Source: Nematostella vectensis | Taxonomy: Eukaryota > Cnidaria > Anthozoa > Actiniaria > Edwardsiidae | Direction of reading: 5' to 3' | Assembly (NCBI RefSeq): GCF_932526225.1 | Contig: NC_064047.1 | Location: 4,277,501-4,341,500 of the forward strand | Length of the DNA stretch: 64,000 nucleotides | The notes under the pieces: model-generated | Seen by the model: only the letters and a program-made list of their open reading frames with translations | Database searches by the model: none | What the model was told of the DNA's origin: nothing | In this document: piece after piece, positions 24,001 through 36,277 of the stretch | How the letters are laid out: every line of letters begins with the position of its first letter | Position numbering within the stretch: position 1 is the stretch's first letter | Position numbers and translations under genes: made by a program

Positions 24001-27000
24001 AGAGAAGGGGCTCATATTTCAGAATTGCTATTTTCAGTTTTTGACATATGTCTCTTACAAAAGTCCCAGATTATAAATATTCTTTTTTTTTTAAATTTGG
24101 TGCCCTTTTTACATTAAAACCAAGCAAGCTTCATAGGGGTAATGCAGGTTAATGAACAAATTAGGCATAAGGGGAGGGGGGATTCATGAGAAAGGGGTTG
24201 GGAAAGGGCCCCAAGAGAGACAAGGAGATTAACACTTACACCTACCTATCTATATCATACTGCATTATAAGGTTGTCAACTGTTGGCAAGTAGGGATTTA
24301 AGGGTCCTTTGCGTATGATAGGCGGAAGAGCCCTACTCTTTTCTGTGGCAAATACTTTTGCCAATGACTCCTTAATGGCCTTGCTTTCCTAGACATTAAA
24401 CACACTCACTAAAGAATAATACAAAAACAACATAAGACTGATAAAGGGGCATAAGTTGGGCCCATAGTTAGGGAAGGGGGGGACCCATAGTCAGGGAAGG
24501 GGGACCCATAGTCGGGGGAAGGGGGGACCCATAGTCAGGGAAGGGGGACCCATAGTCGGGGAAGGGGGGATTCATAGTCAGGGAAGGGGGACCCATAGTC
24601 GGGGAAAGGGGGACCCATAGTCAGGGAAGGGGGACCCATAGTCAGGGAAGGGGGGACCCATAGTCAGGGAAGGGGGGACCCAGTCAGGGAAGGGGGGACC
24701 CATAGTCAGGGAAGGGGGGACCCATAGTCAGGGAAGGGGGGACCCAGTCAGGGAAGGGGGACCCATAGTCAGGTAAGGGGGGACCCATAGTCAGGTAAGG
24801 GGGGACCCATAGTCAGGGAAGGGGGGGACCCATAGTCGGGGAAAGGGGGGACCCATAGTCAGGGAAGGGGGACCCATAGTCGGGCAAAGGGGGACCCATA
24901 GTCAGGGAAGGGGGGACCCATAGTCAGGTAAGGGGGGACCCATAGTCAGGTAAGGGGGGACCCATAGTCAGGGAAGGGGGGACCCATAGTCAGGGAAGGG
25001 GGGACCCATAGTCAGGGAAGGGGGGACCCATAGTCAGGGAAGGGGGGACCCATAGTCAGGGAAGGGGGATCCATAGTCAGGGGAAGGGGGGCATGGAAGA
25101 AGTGCCCACTTGACTGATACAGGGCTTTTGGAATTAGGCGCTTGTGCGGAAGCGCGTAATTTGGCTTTCTCTGCGTAATCCACAAATTTCCGTGTAATCC
25201 CGTGTAATTTGGCTAGATTTTGAAAGACAAAACATTTAAGTGCACAGCTGATGTGTTTTCTTTAGGGTTCTTGCCTCTATTTCTCGTAAAAAAAAACAGA
25301 TATTCTTCGTAAGAGTGCGATATTTCGAACTGAATTTCGAAAACTTATAAAATGACTAGGCGTCCTTTGCTAAACCGTGAAGGCCTAGGACTAATAATAA
25401 AATACCTTTCTTAATTGGCTGGTGGCTAGGAGCCAATGAAAACTCGCCTAAGATATTTTCGCGCAAAAATAAACCTTTTCAAAAATAAAACTTTTCTTTC
25501 GGTACAAAATGTAGTTTGGGCGTAACAGTTAATGTTCCGTGTAATTTAGCGCGTAATTCAGTAAAGAATCCCGCAAAATTTTGATTTTTAAAGAAAAATG
25601 TATTGCAAAATCCCACGTAATTTAGCACGTAATGATTGATTTTCCGCGTAATTTAGCAAAGAATCCCGCGTAATTTTTAGTTTTTTTCCGCGTAATTCCA
25701 GAAGCCCTGCAAATAGGACCAGTCTACCTAAACAAAAGAAAAATGTGAAAAGGATAACTAATAAAGATTTAAAATGATCTGTTTATGGCCAAACGAATCC
25801 TCTTTGTTTAATAGAAGATAATCTTCTTTGTTCCATAGATAATAATATTTCTGTCACCAAGAAAATAACAATAAACACAAAGCGAGCAATTGAAAAGAAG
25901 TTCAAATTGTTTCTAAGCTTTACATTGTTGTTGATCTAGTGTGTATGTATCACTTGTCTGCTTGCTTAATTGCTTAAAAAGCTATAAAACATACCTCATA
26001 TCTATTATTATACCAATCATTGTTATTACTCTCTGCTCCAACAGTTACAATATCCAGACAGGCATGGCCATTCTTGAAGCTACGCAGAGTCCAATGCCTG
26101 GTCAAAAACATCAAATAGGTGTCATGCTGAGAAAACTTTAATAGGGTGCACATTTCTGGAGATAGTATTTATTGTAGGCTTCTAATTGTCTACAAACCAT
26201 TGAACTTTAAGCTGTCAATGCAATATTTTATTGAAAACTATGTTTATTAACAGTCTGTGGTCATTTCCTTTGAATTTAAGTTACCCACATATCCAAAGGC
26301 TCATAAGTCAATATAAGAATTGGACTGAAATTTATTGTGTTGGGGCCAGAGAGCTAGTGCAAAGCATGACACTGCCCCTTTAAATATTTTTATTTGGAGC
26401 TATTTGCAAAAGCTGGGCACACCGGGCTATTTTGATAACTAGATTAAAATCTTTAATTCGCGCTTCCTTTTATGGCAGTGAGGCTGGTACTGTATTATTC
26501 ACACTGTAATCGGATATTGTCTTTTATGTTCCAGCTAGTGCTAGCGAATGGACTTTGATTTAATGTGTCTATATACTATAGTCTATTTTTCTTTCCCACC
26601 CCCCCAACCTAACAATGGGCTGATACGTCTATTGTTTTTTTTTTTCAGTACAGCTTTCACCATTTTTATTGTATTATCTTTCAATAAACTTCTCATTGTG
26701 CCAAACTCTCGTCTTTGTGTTGTCTAGTATTTTACTGCGGAATTATAACAAGAAATTTGAGTAGACAAAACACTACATACCTGACAGCCTGAAAATAGCG
26801 AGGAAAAATCCTGAATGAGAATCTTAAAGCAATTTACATCATTTCTGGAGTGATTATGATTCATATTTTTTACATAAAGCCGCAAGTTAACTCACAGGCA
26901 AGGTTCTCAAAAGCCTAGAAACCTGACAGCTACCAAGCTATTATATATATAGTTATTATCGGTAGTTAAGAGCGATTTAAGATCGCCCTTTAAAATAGCA

Positions 27001-27725
27001 AAAATAGCAATATACACGTTTTGAGATTAGTTAATGTTTTAGAGATAAAAAAAAAAAAAACCTGTCGGGTATGTAGTGTTTTGACAATCAACAGCGTAGC
27101 CAGGATTTTAAACAGGAGGGGGCCCAAAAGGCACTTTCAATGCATCTTCTCCTGTGTTTTAGACAATGTTTCATACATTTCTGTATTTTTGGCTGCTAGA
27201 AGGGGGGCCCGGGCCCCCTTGGCCACCCCCTGGCTACGCCCCTGACAATAGCTCCCGTGAGGTTCGTTCGCTCGAAATTTTTCCATGTGTCGACTCGAAT
27301 TTCTTTGTTATGGTGTGCACAGCTTTTGCGAATTACTCTAAATATAAAACGCTTCTTGCATCGGAAACGCATCCAAGTTTTTAACAAAACTACATGGATT
27401 TGAATCGATAAATATGACTCATATGGCTATTTTTTTTACAAATTATAAAAATTGCCGGGTAGCTAGTAAGTTGCTGGGCATGCGTTCCCGGCTCTCGTGT
27501 ATTTATACACTTCGAACATCAAAGTGTCGAATATGTTAACCCTTACCCGCTATTTGGGCCAACAAATACAAACATGAAACCTCTTTCTCCCTCTAGCTCT
27601 GTAGAAATGATCGGCCCCTTTGCTTTGTGATTCCGCAGCACTTCGAAAACTTTACTCCGAGATTCATTGTTGGCGAAATCGAGTGTAACATCGGAGAAGT
27701 CTAGCAGATCGTGGAGGATCGACAT
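21003..27725 (-). CDS. SMS: spermine synthase
   Basis: Ten exons on the minus strand (5' to 3'): 27725-27547, 26810-26781, 26097-25995, 24388-24246, 23870-23779, 23490-23336, 23079-22990, 22628-22517, 22136-22057, 21182-21003. They join in phase to 387 aa; the vertebrate enzyme is about 366. The enzyme transfers an aminopropyl group from decarboxylated S-adenosylmethionine to spermidine in the cytosol. The N-terminal part matches the SpmSyn N-terminal (AdoMetDC-like) domain. The catalytic half has YQNIKILHS, the nucleotide-binding GGGDGG (212-217), an acidic residue before IDQM, the active-site aspartate in VINDLTA (Asp290), and CPVEFTKE near the end. The intron between the exons at 23336 and 23079 is AT-AC. 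The last residues after CVPSYHEL are divergent from other animals. The start at 27725 was preferred to an in-frame ATG at 27812 because the upstream residues are basic and family-atypical. Confidence 0.95.
21380..21540 (+). repeat. dispersed G-rich repeat (CACATGCCCCCAGTGCC family), copy
   Basis: It has the same order of modules as 7905-8060: a G-run, CACAATACAGGAATAT, AGAAAATATTGG, CATGCCCCTTCTGGTCAAT, CACATGCCCCAAGTGCCCC and CTACGGCCCTG. It lies in the last intron of spermine synthase. Confidence 0.7.
23080..23335 (-). other. AT-AC (U12-type) intron in spermine synthase
   Basis: On the minus strand the intron begins ATATCCTTAC directly after GCAGAG and ends TTTGCAC before ATTGACCAG. Twenty bases from its 3' end is TTCCTTGAC, matching the U12 branch-site consensus TTCCTTRAC, with its branch adenosine about 11 bases from the exon. 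Every other intron in the gene is GT-AG. No GT donor or AG acceptor in this region keeps the conserved residues Glu-Ile-Asp-Gln in frame. The minor spliceosome should process it. Confidence 0.92.
24475..25095. repeat. 22-bp minisatellite, about 28 copies
   Basis: The unit AGTCAGGGAAGGGGGGACC plus CAT is repeated with small changes in G-run length (5 to 7 G), occasional GTCGGGG, and occasional loss of CATA. It lies in the spermine synthase intron between the exons at 25995 and 24388. Confidence 0.95.
25120..25709. mobile_element. non-autonomous TIR element (CAGGGCTTCTGGAATTACGCG termini), copy 1
   Basis: The ends are CAGGGCTTTTGGAATTAGGCG and the inverse CGCGTAATTCCAGAAGCCCTG. The interior has many short GCGTAATTT-type motifs near both ends, resembling subterminal transposase-binding repeats. 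It is about 590 bp with no ORF. A copy of about 95% identity lies at 34993-35585, so the family was recently active. No clear target duplication was seen. Confidence 0.85.
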
Positions 27726-28187
27726 TTTTGCGAACCAAAAACGTGCCTTAGCGCATTGGCCTTTGCGTGCGCGTTTGGAAAACACACTTCCGATCATCTT
27801 TCTACCAATCAAAAGCCGTCGTTATTATATCGTCGACTGGTCGATGTTTGCGAATCATTATCGACTGATAGTATGAACTATTTACTCAGTACATAATGAA
27901 TTTTTGAAAATTCTTTATTGTGTAGACAAGATGATTACAGCTTTTACATAAAATGTTGGAAATATAAGGCAGTTTATTTGCTTGCGTCCTTTTCTCTAAT
28001 AATCAGGACACACAAATTGGTAAATAATCTAAAGTTTTCTTGCTCATAATAATTTTTGATAAATACAAAATAATTTTGAAAATTGACTAACTTTATTTTT
28101 GAAGAGTACTTTTCTCCTTGCTTTTCGCTTTCTTTTCTTTTTATAATAGATTTTAATCTATTATCTCGGTAGGTGACTTTAGGGACG
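27726..28187. promoter_or_regulatory. shared bidirectional promoter region of SMS and UPRT homolog
   Basis: The two start codons face away from each other across about 460 bp. The spermine synthase side (27726-27870) is more GC-rich, while the centre is AT-rich. No TATA box is placed with confidence. Sharing of elements is inferred from spacing only. Confidence 0.5.
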
Positions 28188-31100
28188 ATGGTCTTCCTGT
28201 GGTGTCCGTGTACTTCGAAAAACGTGCCGATCTTTTATATGCACGTAAGCTTTAGTTCTCACAAAATGCACGAAACTTTGCACGCCAGACAGCCGAAAGC
28301 ATCAAAAATCCATCTAAAGGGTAAAAAAGAGCATAGAGAATGCGATGGAAATCAAAACGGACCAATTCTTATGAACGGGGACATGGAAGAAGCAATTGCA
28401 TCGGAAGAGAAACCTCGTGTTTCATCGCTACATTCTTCGTGCAACGACAGTCGAAAAGTTGACTTTGGACCTCGTTTAAAAATAATAAAGATGAACAACC
28501 AAGTGCGAGAATTACAAACTATACTAAGAGACAGGTGAGAGTTGTTCAGTTTTGGGGTTTATTTAACTTAATTAGGTGGTTATTGCGGGGTTTTTTTTAC
28601 CGTCGACTCAAAACCTGAACTCATTCAAGCAAAAATGCACCACGCGGCAATGTTTCGCGGCTATAATTTAAAATCTTCTAAGCTTTAAATACGAATTATT
28701 TTAGCATAGCTACACTATATCTGTATCTACCATATCTCTTTTAGTATTTTCTTTATTTTTCTTTTATTTTTTTTTTATTTTTCTTATTTTCTTATCACTT
28801 TGATCGTTTTAGGACTCCGAATTAAAAAGTAAACAGAGTTTGCATAAAATTACACACAAGCACGCTACAACAATAACATTTTTTGTGTGAACTTTCGCCT
28901 CCTTTTTCTTCTTTGTTTAAACTGAAGTTTTCTTCGAGGGTTGTTTTTTATGCTCTGTTCGGTTCGAACTCCGTAAAAATTCACACTAGAGGTGATATGG
29001 AATGATTTTTTTTCGCTCATCCATTCATTTTATAGCAAGCTTCACGCGAAAAAAAAATTAGGGAATCATTCGCCAACGAAGCTCTTAAAGTTATTTATAC
29101 AATACTAGCATCTGAGACCTCGCATATTCTATATTTTTTGCATTTTCCCAAACATTGTTGTGGCATTACAACCATGTGGTACGTAAAATTTGATCAATAA
29201 AAAAATAGAAAGGGATTTTGAATAAAATAACCAAGATTTTTCCCTGCTAGCAGAGGCCTCTTTTCTCTGTATTTCGCTGGGCTGGAGTTCACGAGGAAAA
29301 GATACCTCTGCCATGGGTCGAAACTGTTTCTGTTGCGCATGCGTGAGCGTTAATAAGCGACCGACGTGCCAAAACCCGTACCATCGCGCGAAAGCTGTCA
29401 ATATGCTTTGGATGGGTTTAGTCGGAAATCATGAATCAAACTCCGGTTAGTTCTCCTCTTCGAAAAAAAAAACTGTTCAATTTCAATCACCTAAAACGTC
29501 ACTAAAAAGATTGAACAACAAACGCAGCAAAGACGAGTTTTGTCTTGTTTGTGGGATTAATTTCAAGACATCTGGGCAGGCGAGTTTCTTCAATGTAAAT
29601 ATCGCACAGTTGGATCCGAAGAAAATGTTACAAAATTTTTTGGTAAACTTAGATCAGCTATTCCCAGAAGAATATGCAAAACCTGTAAACGGAAGATTGA
29701 CTCGTTAGTCAAAAGAGAGAAAATTCTGAATGAAGATAAGGCATTGAATGGCTTCTTTTATAATTCGTCGCGTGATATTTCTACGGAGGACGCCGTTCCG
29801 AATGCGGGCTTATTATCCCGCAGCGGATATACGTTTCATGCATGCGCTAGTCATTGTGGGCTCAAATAATGGCCAGTAATTAATGAACGGAGCATGCGCT
29901 CTGGATCTCGTCCACGATCGTGGACGGCGGTTTGATCAAACGAACTTGCGACCCATGGCAGAGGTATCTTTTCCTCGCGAACTCCAGCCCAGCGAAATAC
30001 AGAGAAAAGAGGCCTCTGCTAGCAGGGAACCAAGATTTCAATCCATATTTGTTTTTCAGAACAACAGAGAGAAGTGACTTTATGTTCTATGCGGACCGAC
30101 TGGTAAGTTTTGAACCACTTGCAAAATATGAGACCTTTAAAAGCCTGGCTAAACCAGCAATATGTACCACATCACATTGAAGGCTCGTAGCAGGTCTCTA
30201 AATATTGGGATACAGCGACACCCTTTCTGGCCATCTCCTTAAATTTTTACAAATGCAACCCCTCCGTTGCTATGGCCCTGTTATCAGTGTGTTGCCATGG
30301 GTGGCTAAATTAGTTTTCAGTTCATTGATTCGCCTATGTCAGTGCAATTGAAGAGAGAGTGCTGCAGATAACATTGATGATGAGGCAATATGCTTTCATT
30401 GGCACCATGCTGGAAAACTCAGTGGACTTTGTGGTTATTCCCTAAAGGTCCCTACTGTATCTCAGGGGGGCACTAGGGTCCCTATTTCATAGGGGCCATG
30501 GGGGTTCTTAACTCTAAGTGGCAACTGGGGGGTCCTATTTTCAAGGGGCTACTGGGGGTCCCTATTTTCAAGGGGCTACTGGGGATCCCTATTTAAAAGG
30601 GGCCATGGGGAGTACTTATCTCTAAGTGGCAACTGGGGGGTCCTATTTTTAAAGGGTCCCTGGGGGTCCCTATCTCAGTGGGGCCATGGGGGGTCCTTAA
30701 CTATAAATGGCAACTGGGGGGTCCTGTTTTCAAGGAGTCCCTGGGGGCCCCTTTCTCAGAGAGGCCATGGGGGGTCCTTATCTCTAAGTAGCAACTGGGG
30801 GGTCCTATCTTCAAGGGGTCCCTATCTCATGGATTAAAAGAAATTATGCTAAAAAATTGTTCGTTTTGCATTGTTTTTTAGGTGGCTAAATTTCCCTGTT
30901 ATTTCTGATTCACTCACTGTATATTTTACAAAGAAACTGATCAGGTTATTTTGAATACAGGGGAAACAAACTTTTTCATCCCATTTTGTAGGAATTGTTT
31001 GGTAGTTGATGGATTAGCCTTCAATACTAGATGCATTCAATTGCCTACTGAATACAGGCTGTTGATAAGGGGAGGGGCGTTGCAGAGTTGTTTGTTTAGG

Positions 31101-34100
31101 TATGCAGGATTAAAACACAACTTCTACTTATATCACATCTGTGACAGTGCATTAAAAAAAGGCTTGAGAAACACTTCAGTACTAAAATATATTTACTCTC
31201 AAATATCTCACACTGTCTTTTTTCTCTTGACACATATTCATTTAAGTGAAAGTTTTCCATAGTTTGTGTGATAGTTATCAATTTCTGCAATGCAACTTCA
31301 CTAAATATTCATGTTTGCAGTACCAAGTTCATACCAGGTTGATTTTGTGTAGATACGACTAGTAGTAGAAGAAGGTCTCAATCAGCTGCCGTATGACAAG
31401 TGTAAAGTCAAAACGCCCACTGGTGAGTCTCAAACACAATTTCCATGATAATTCCACTTTTTATTAGTGTATGGACCAATTTTTGGTTGATGTTCGATGT
31501 CCAACAACTTGATAACGAAGTATGTAAATTTTTGGCATTTCCTGCCTGCCCTTAGTTAAAGCAAGATAAATAGAGTTGTATATTGTATTTATTGTGTATT
31601 TGTGCGCAACCGACGAAGCTATTTAAATAAAATAAATAAAATATTTGTATTGAAGTGTGCAACTACAGTCAATCCAGGTCAACCATGTCCCCTATAGCCT
31701 ATTATGGAGTTCATTATGAATAATTTCATTTGATTATTTGCTGAGAAGTTTCCATTCTTGGAACAAGTTTTCGAATGTTCATACTCATACGTAAGTCTAG
31801 TTTAAAATGAAGGCAAAAAACCTGCCATGGTTGTGTATATGAGCCAAGAAAGCCTTATTTCTTTCTTTCCATCGGGAATCGATCGATTTATACAATCATG
31901 GTTTCTCTAAGGAACACATTGGGATTTGCAGCTGTCAGTGAGAAAATTTGAAAACTTGTTTTAAGAGTGGAAATTCTCAGGAAATGATAAATGCAATTCT
32001 AACAATAAACTCAAACCTGGTTTGACTGTAATATGTAGCAGGGATTTCATTAGGCCTTGGTGGCCGGTGGTAGTGCCGGCTATTTTCCACAGAGCGCCGG
32101 CTTCTTTTTTTTTAAAAAGTCTTGAACTAAAAAGATAAAATAACTTCCACACCCTACTTATCAATCTCCACCGCCGACTCTGAAAGTTAATGAAAGCCTT
32201 GTGTATGCTATAAAATGCCAGTTTCATTCAGCAAATCATTTTTCTGTAGGGCTTTTGGTTCCCCAAATTATCGAGTTAATTGATTCAAATTTCATGACAG
32301 GCGCTGACTATGAGGGACTGTCATTCAAGAGGGGAAATTGTGGTGTTAGTATCATGCGAAGTGGTAAGAACTTAAGTCGTCAGATTATGTTATGAATTAA
32401 TTTGGTCCTACTTGTCGGGAGGGAGTTTGTTGTGAACTTTGAAGGCCTCATCGGGTGAGTCAGTCGGAAGCATAATCTGATGGCAATGAGGGCTCTGAAT
32501 GTGTGATTTCCTAGCAGATAGAAATAAGATATGGAAATAAGATTAGATTCAATGGCATCTGGTGAGATCAGACTTAAATGTTGCGAGGGAATTTGGAATA
32601 TTGAATTCCAAATGAGCTAGAAGCCAATTACTTCGGTTTTTACAGCAGCCAAGGGGCAAAGTGTGCTACCTTTTTCTCTTATATGTACAAGGGGAACAGA
32701 ACAACGCAACTCTCAAAATGCCAGTCCAAATGGCTTGAAACTTCACCCAGACCATATTTAAGACTCCACAGTCAGGTCATAGTAAAGTGAACCTCTTAAT
32801 CCAATCGATTCATGTTTACTGTAAACCATGACACACACAACGTAACATGAACCGCTATAATTTATTCATACATACAGTAAGCTTAAGGTACCTGTGATCT
32901 GTTGTGGAGCCAATTCATACAGTATGGACCTAAGGCATGGACCTATGTAACTGACCCAGTAGGAAGCTGTAATTGGTTGGACACATTTCAACTAAAGATA
33001 AGGCAAATTGCTGCCTTATCTTATAGAACCCTGGCTTCATCCTCATGCGGTTACATACATAAACAGATACAGTTACAAAGGACACAGGGTTTCCTCTGTA
33101 GTTTCTTTCCAACAGGACCAACTGTGCATTGTTTAGAACTGTAGAGTATGGTGGCATGACAGAAAAAAATCCAAAGAAACTGATCTCACACCAGAGAATT
33201 CTTTTAAGTGCTGAGCGAGTAAAAACCAACAAGATATCAATAGTGAGGATTTAGACTAATTGTTGTAGCTTTTGTTGTGTTTAAATTCAATGATTCAGTC
33301 CATGTCTTTTTTACAAAAATCTCACAATGTTTGTGTGTGAACAGGTGAAGCTATGGAAAAGGGACTACGGGATTGTTGTCGCTCCATCAGAATTGGGAAA
33401 ATATTGATAAAAGTCAACAAAGAGACGTCCACACCAGTGGTAAGTCAAGGGCTTGTCATCAGTTCATTCTATTGAAGAAAAATCAGTTAAAGAAATATTG
33501 AAATAGCCATCTAGAAATGAAGTTTTATAATTTATTAACTCTTATTAACTTATTAATCCAATAATTGTCAAGTATTGTCCAATCTTCCCTAATTCAGCTG
33601 ATGGAACTGGATTCTTCCTTCTTTCTTTAGGAATTGCATAGACACTTGACATGATTTGGGGTTTGATTCACTCACGATTTATAGGGAATGAAACTGTGTG
33701 CTTTTCATAGGAGTCTGTAAGCTGCTGTTATCAACCCCTTGCTATCTCTCCGTTTTTCTCTCTCTGACCCCAGAAGTATGAAGAGACACCATTATTATAA
33801 TTACTTTAATCTTGCAGGTATATTATGCCAAGTTTCCACTGGATGTGAAACAAAGGACTGTGCTATTGATGTATCCAGTTCTGAGTAAGTCATTTAAAAA
33901 TAAATAAAACATTTAGTTTTAATGCATTCATTATATAGTAGAAGTAGGTATGTAACAGATACCAGGTAATTCGGCAACTGTCCCAAGTCGTTCGGCAACC
34001 TGTTGCCTAATTACCTAAAGCGGTTGCCTAATGAATTTCACAACAATGAAAGTTTTCTGATAATTTTTTAAAGTTAAGTAGATTAATTGTATTATTGTCC

Positions 34101-36194
34101 AAGTGGCGATCACCTCCAGTGATTTGCAGTATAAAATCCTAAATCCTTATTCTTAGATACTGGTGCCACAGTTATTGCTGCCCTGAATGTACTTATTGAA
34201 CATGAAGTGAAAGAGGAGAATATTATCATATTAACAGTTTTCGCAACTCCAGAAGGTTTGTAAAAGCTATGATTATAAATATTTTACCTTTGTTTTATTA
34301 TGACCCTATTTTTTACTTTTTTTTCAATTCACGTGTCACCCAAACTGCTTATAGTCAATTTTTTTTCTGAGTGAAGTCAAATAGTTTGTTAAACATGCAA
34401 ATCATTAGGCTGGATTTGCAGCCCTCGCTAGGCCTCATCTGCCCCACTAACGACTGGATCAATGGTCACGCACGCTTGTCTGTGATGTCACTTCCAATAT
34501 TATGCAACCTCTTTGCATCTATTCGCGCTATAAAACACCCATAAACACTTGAAAAGGTAAACGGATACAGGAGGAAGTGCAAAATCAGCATTTCAATGAC
34601 TAACAAAGCTCGCTAAAATGTGCAAAGTAAAATATAAGTGCCAACAGCGATCACTCACCGTCACATCAAAACAGAATATCTTATTTGCCTACATAATCTT
34701 TGATAATTAGCTTTAAAGTAAAATAAAGATTTTGACTAACTGTGAACCATTTTTATCATCCTACCGAGGCTGGGAATTTTGAATCTCACAAATCCTCACA
34801 CACTTTCGAGTTTTGTCATTGTTCCCCTGTCCCATCATCGGTCAAGGGTTGTAAACATCCTGATAAAAGCCCTATTCTCAACCCAAGGGTAAACACAGAC
34901 GTTCCAAAAAACTCAAAGCCATTGACATGGAATACAAAAATATCTCTGTCAGAAACATTTTAACCTTGCTGATCCATTGTATTTTGATTTAACAGGGTTT
35001 CTGGAATTACGCGCTTGTGCGGAAACGCGTAATTTGGCTTTCTCCGCGTAATCCACAAATTTCTGCGTTATCCCGCGTAATTTGGCTAAATTTTGAAAGA
35101 CAAAACATTTAAGTGCACAGCTGATGTGTTTTTTTTTAGGGTTCTTGCCTCTATTTCTCATAAAAAAAAAACAGATATTCTTCGTAAGAGTGCAATATTT
35201 CGGACTGAATTTCAAAAACTAATAAAATGACTAGGCGTTCTTTGCTAAACCGTGAAGGCCTAGGACTAATAATAAAATACCTTTTTTAATTGGCTGGTGG
35301 CTAGGAGCAAATGAAAACTCGTCTAAGATATTTTCACGCAAAAATAAACCTTTTCAAGTTATTTCGTGCTTTCTTTCGGTACAAAATGTAGTTTGGGCAT
35401 AACAGTTGATATTCCGTGTAATTTAGCGCGTAATTTAGTAAAGAATCCCGCAAAATTTAGATTTTTAAAGAAAAATGTATTGCAAAATCCCATGTAATTT
35501 AGCGCGTAATGATTGATCTTCCGCGTAATTTACAAAGAATCCCGCATAATTTTGAGTTTTTTTCCGCGTAATTCCAGAAGCCCTGTTTGAAGCTTTTAAC
35601 TTGAGCCTTCTTAATGGTCAGAAGTCTTCTGCATGAGAGCTATCCAGGCACTTCTCTGATTGGCTGAAATGTCAATCGCAGGACAAACGACCAGGGGCCG
35701 GTTTCTGAAAGGCTGGATAAAGTAATCCGCGGAAAAAGTTATCTTTTGTATAGGATTTGTTTAGGATTTATCTGTTGAATAAGCATTTATCTACAGATAA
35801 CTCTTATCTGGCCTTCTAGAAACCGGCCCCAGACCAGTTATCCAGCCGTTGAGTAGGGCACGTTCTCCGGGCTCACAACGAGCTGGAAATGGAGCCTAGC
35901 AAATCATTTAGATTTGGGTGGTTCAAATAATGTAATTTTTAACTTGCTTTTGCACTGTTGTTGTTTGATTTGAGCAGATTCCTGAGTAAATCAGGGCGAA
36001 GGGCTGTCTGAACCCTTGCCTGCCAACTTTTAGGCCTCAAAAGCCCTTGAGTAATTCTAACGAAAATGTCAGGCTTTGCGCAAAAACTGGGTGATTTTCT
36101 CTTGTATATGAGTGATCTTGTTAACCCAAAATGATGTGACAGCCATCTTATGTAAGCAAGTTGACAGCTTTGTTCGAGGGACAGGGATGTCAAT

Positions 36195-36277
<83 letters not shown>

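Noticed and set aside
24475-25095. CRISPR-like regular array
   Set aside because: The 22-bp units are contiguous with no unique spacers, and the context is an animal intron.
27726-27812. Upstream in-frame ATG for spermine synthase
   Set aside because: It adds about 29 Arg/Lys-rich residues not typical of the family. It is kept only as an alternative; a targeting peptide cannot be excluded.
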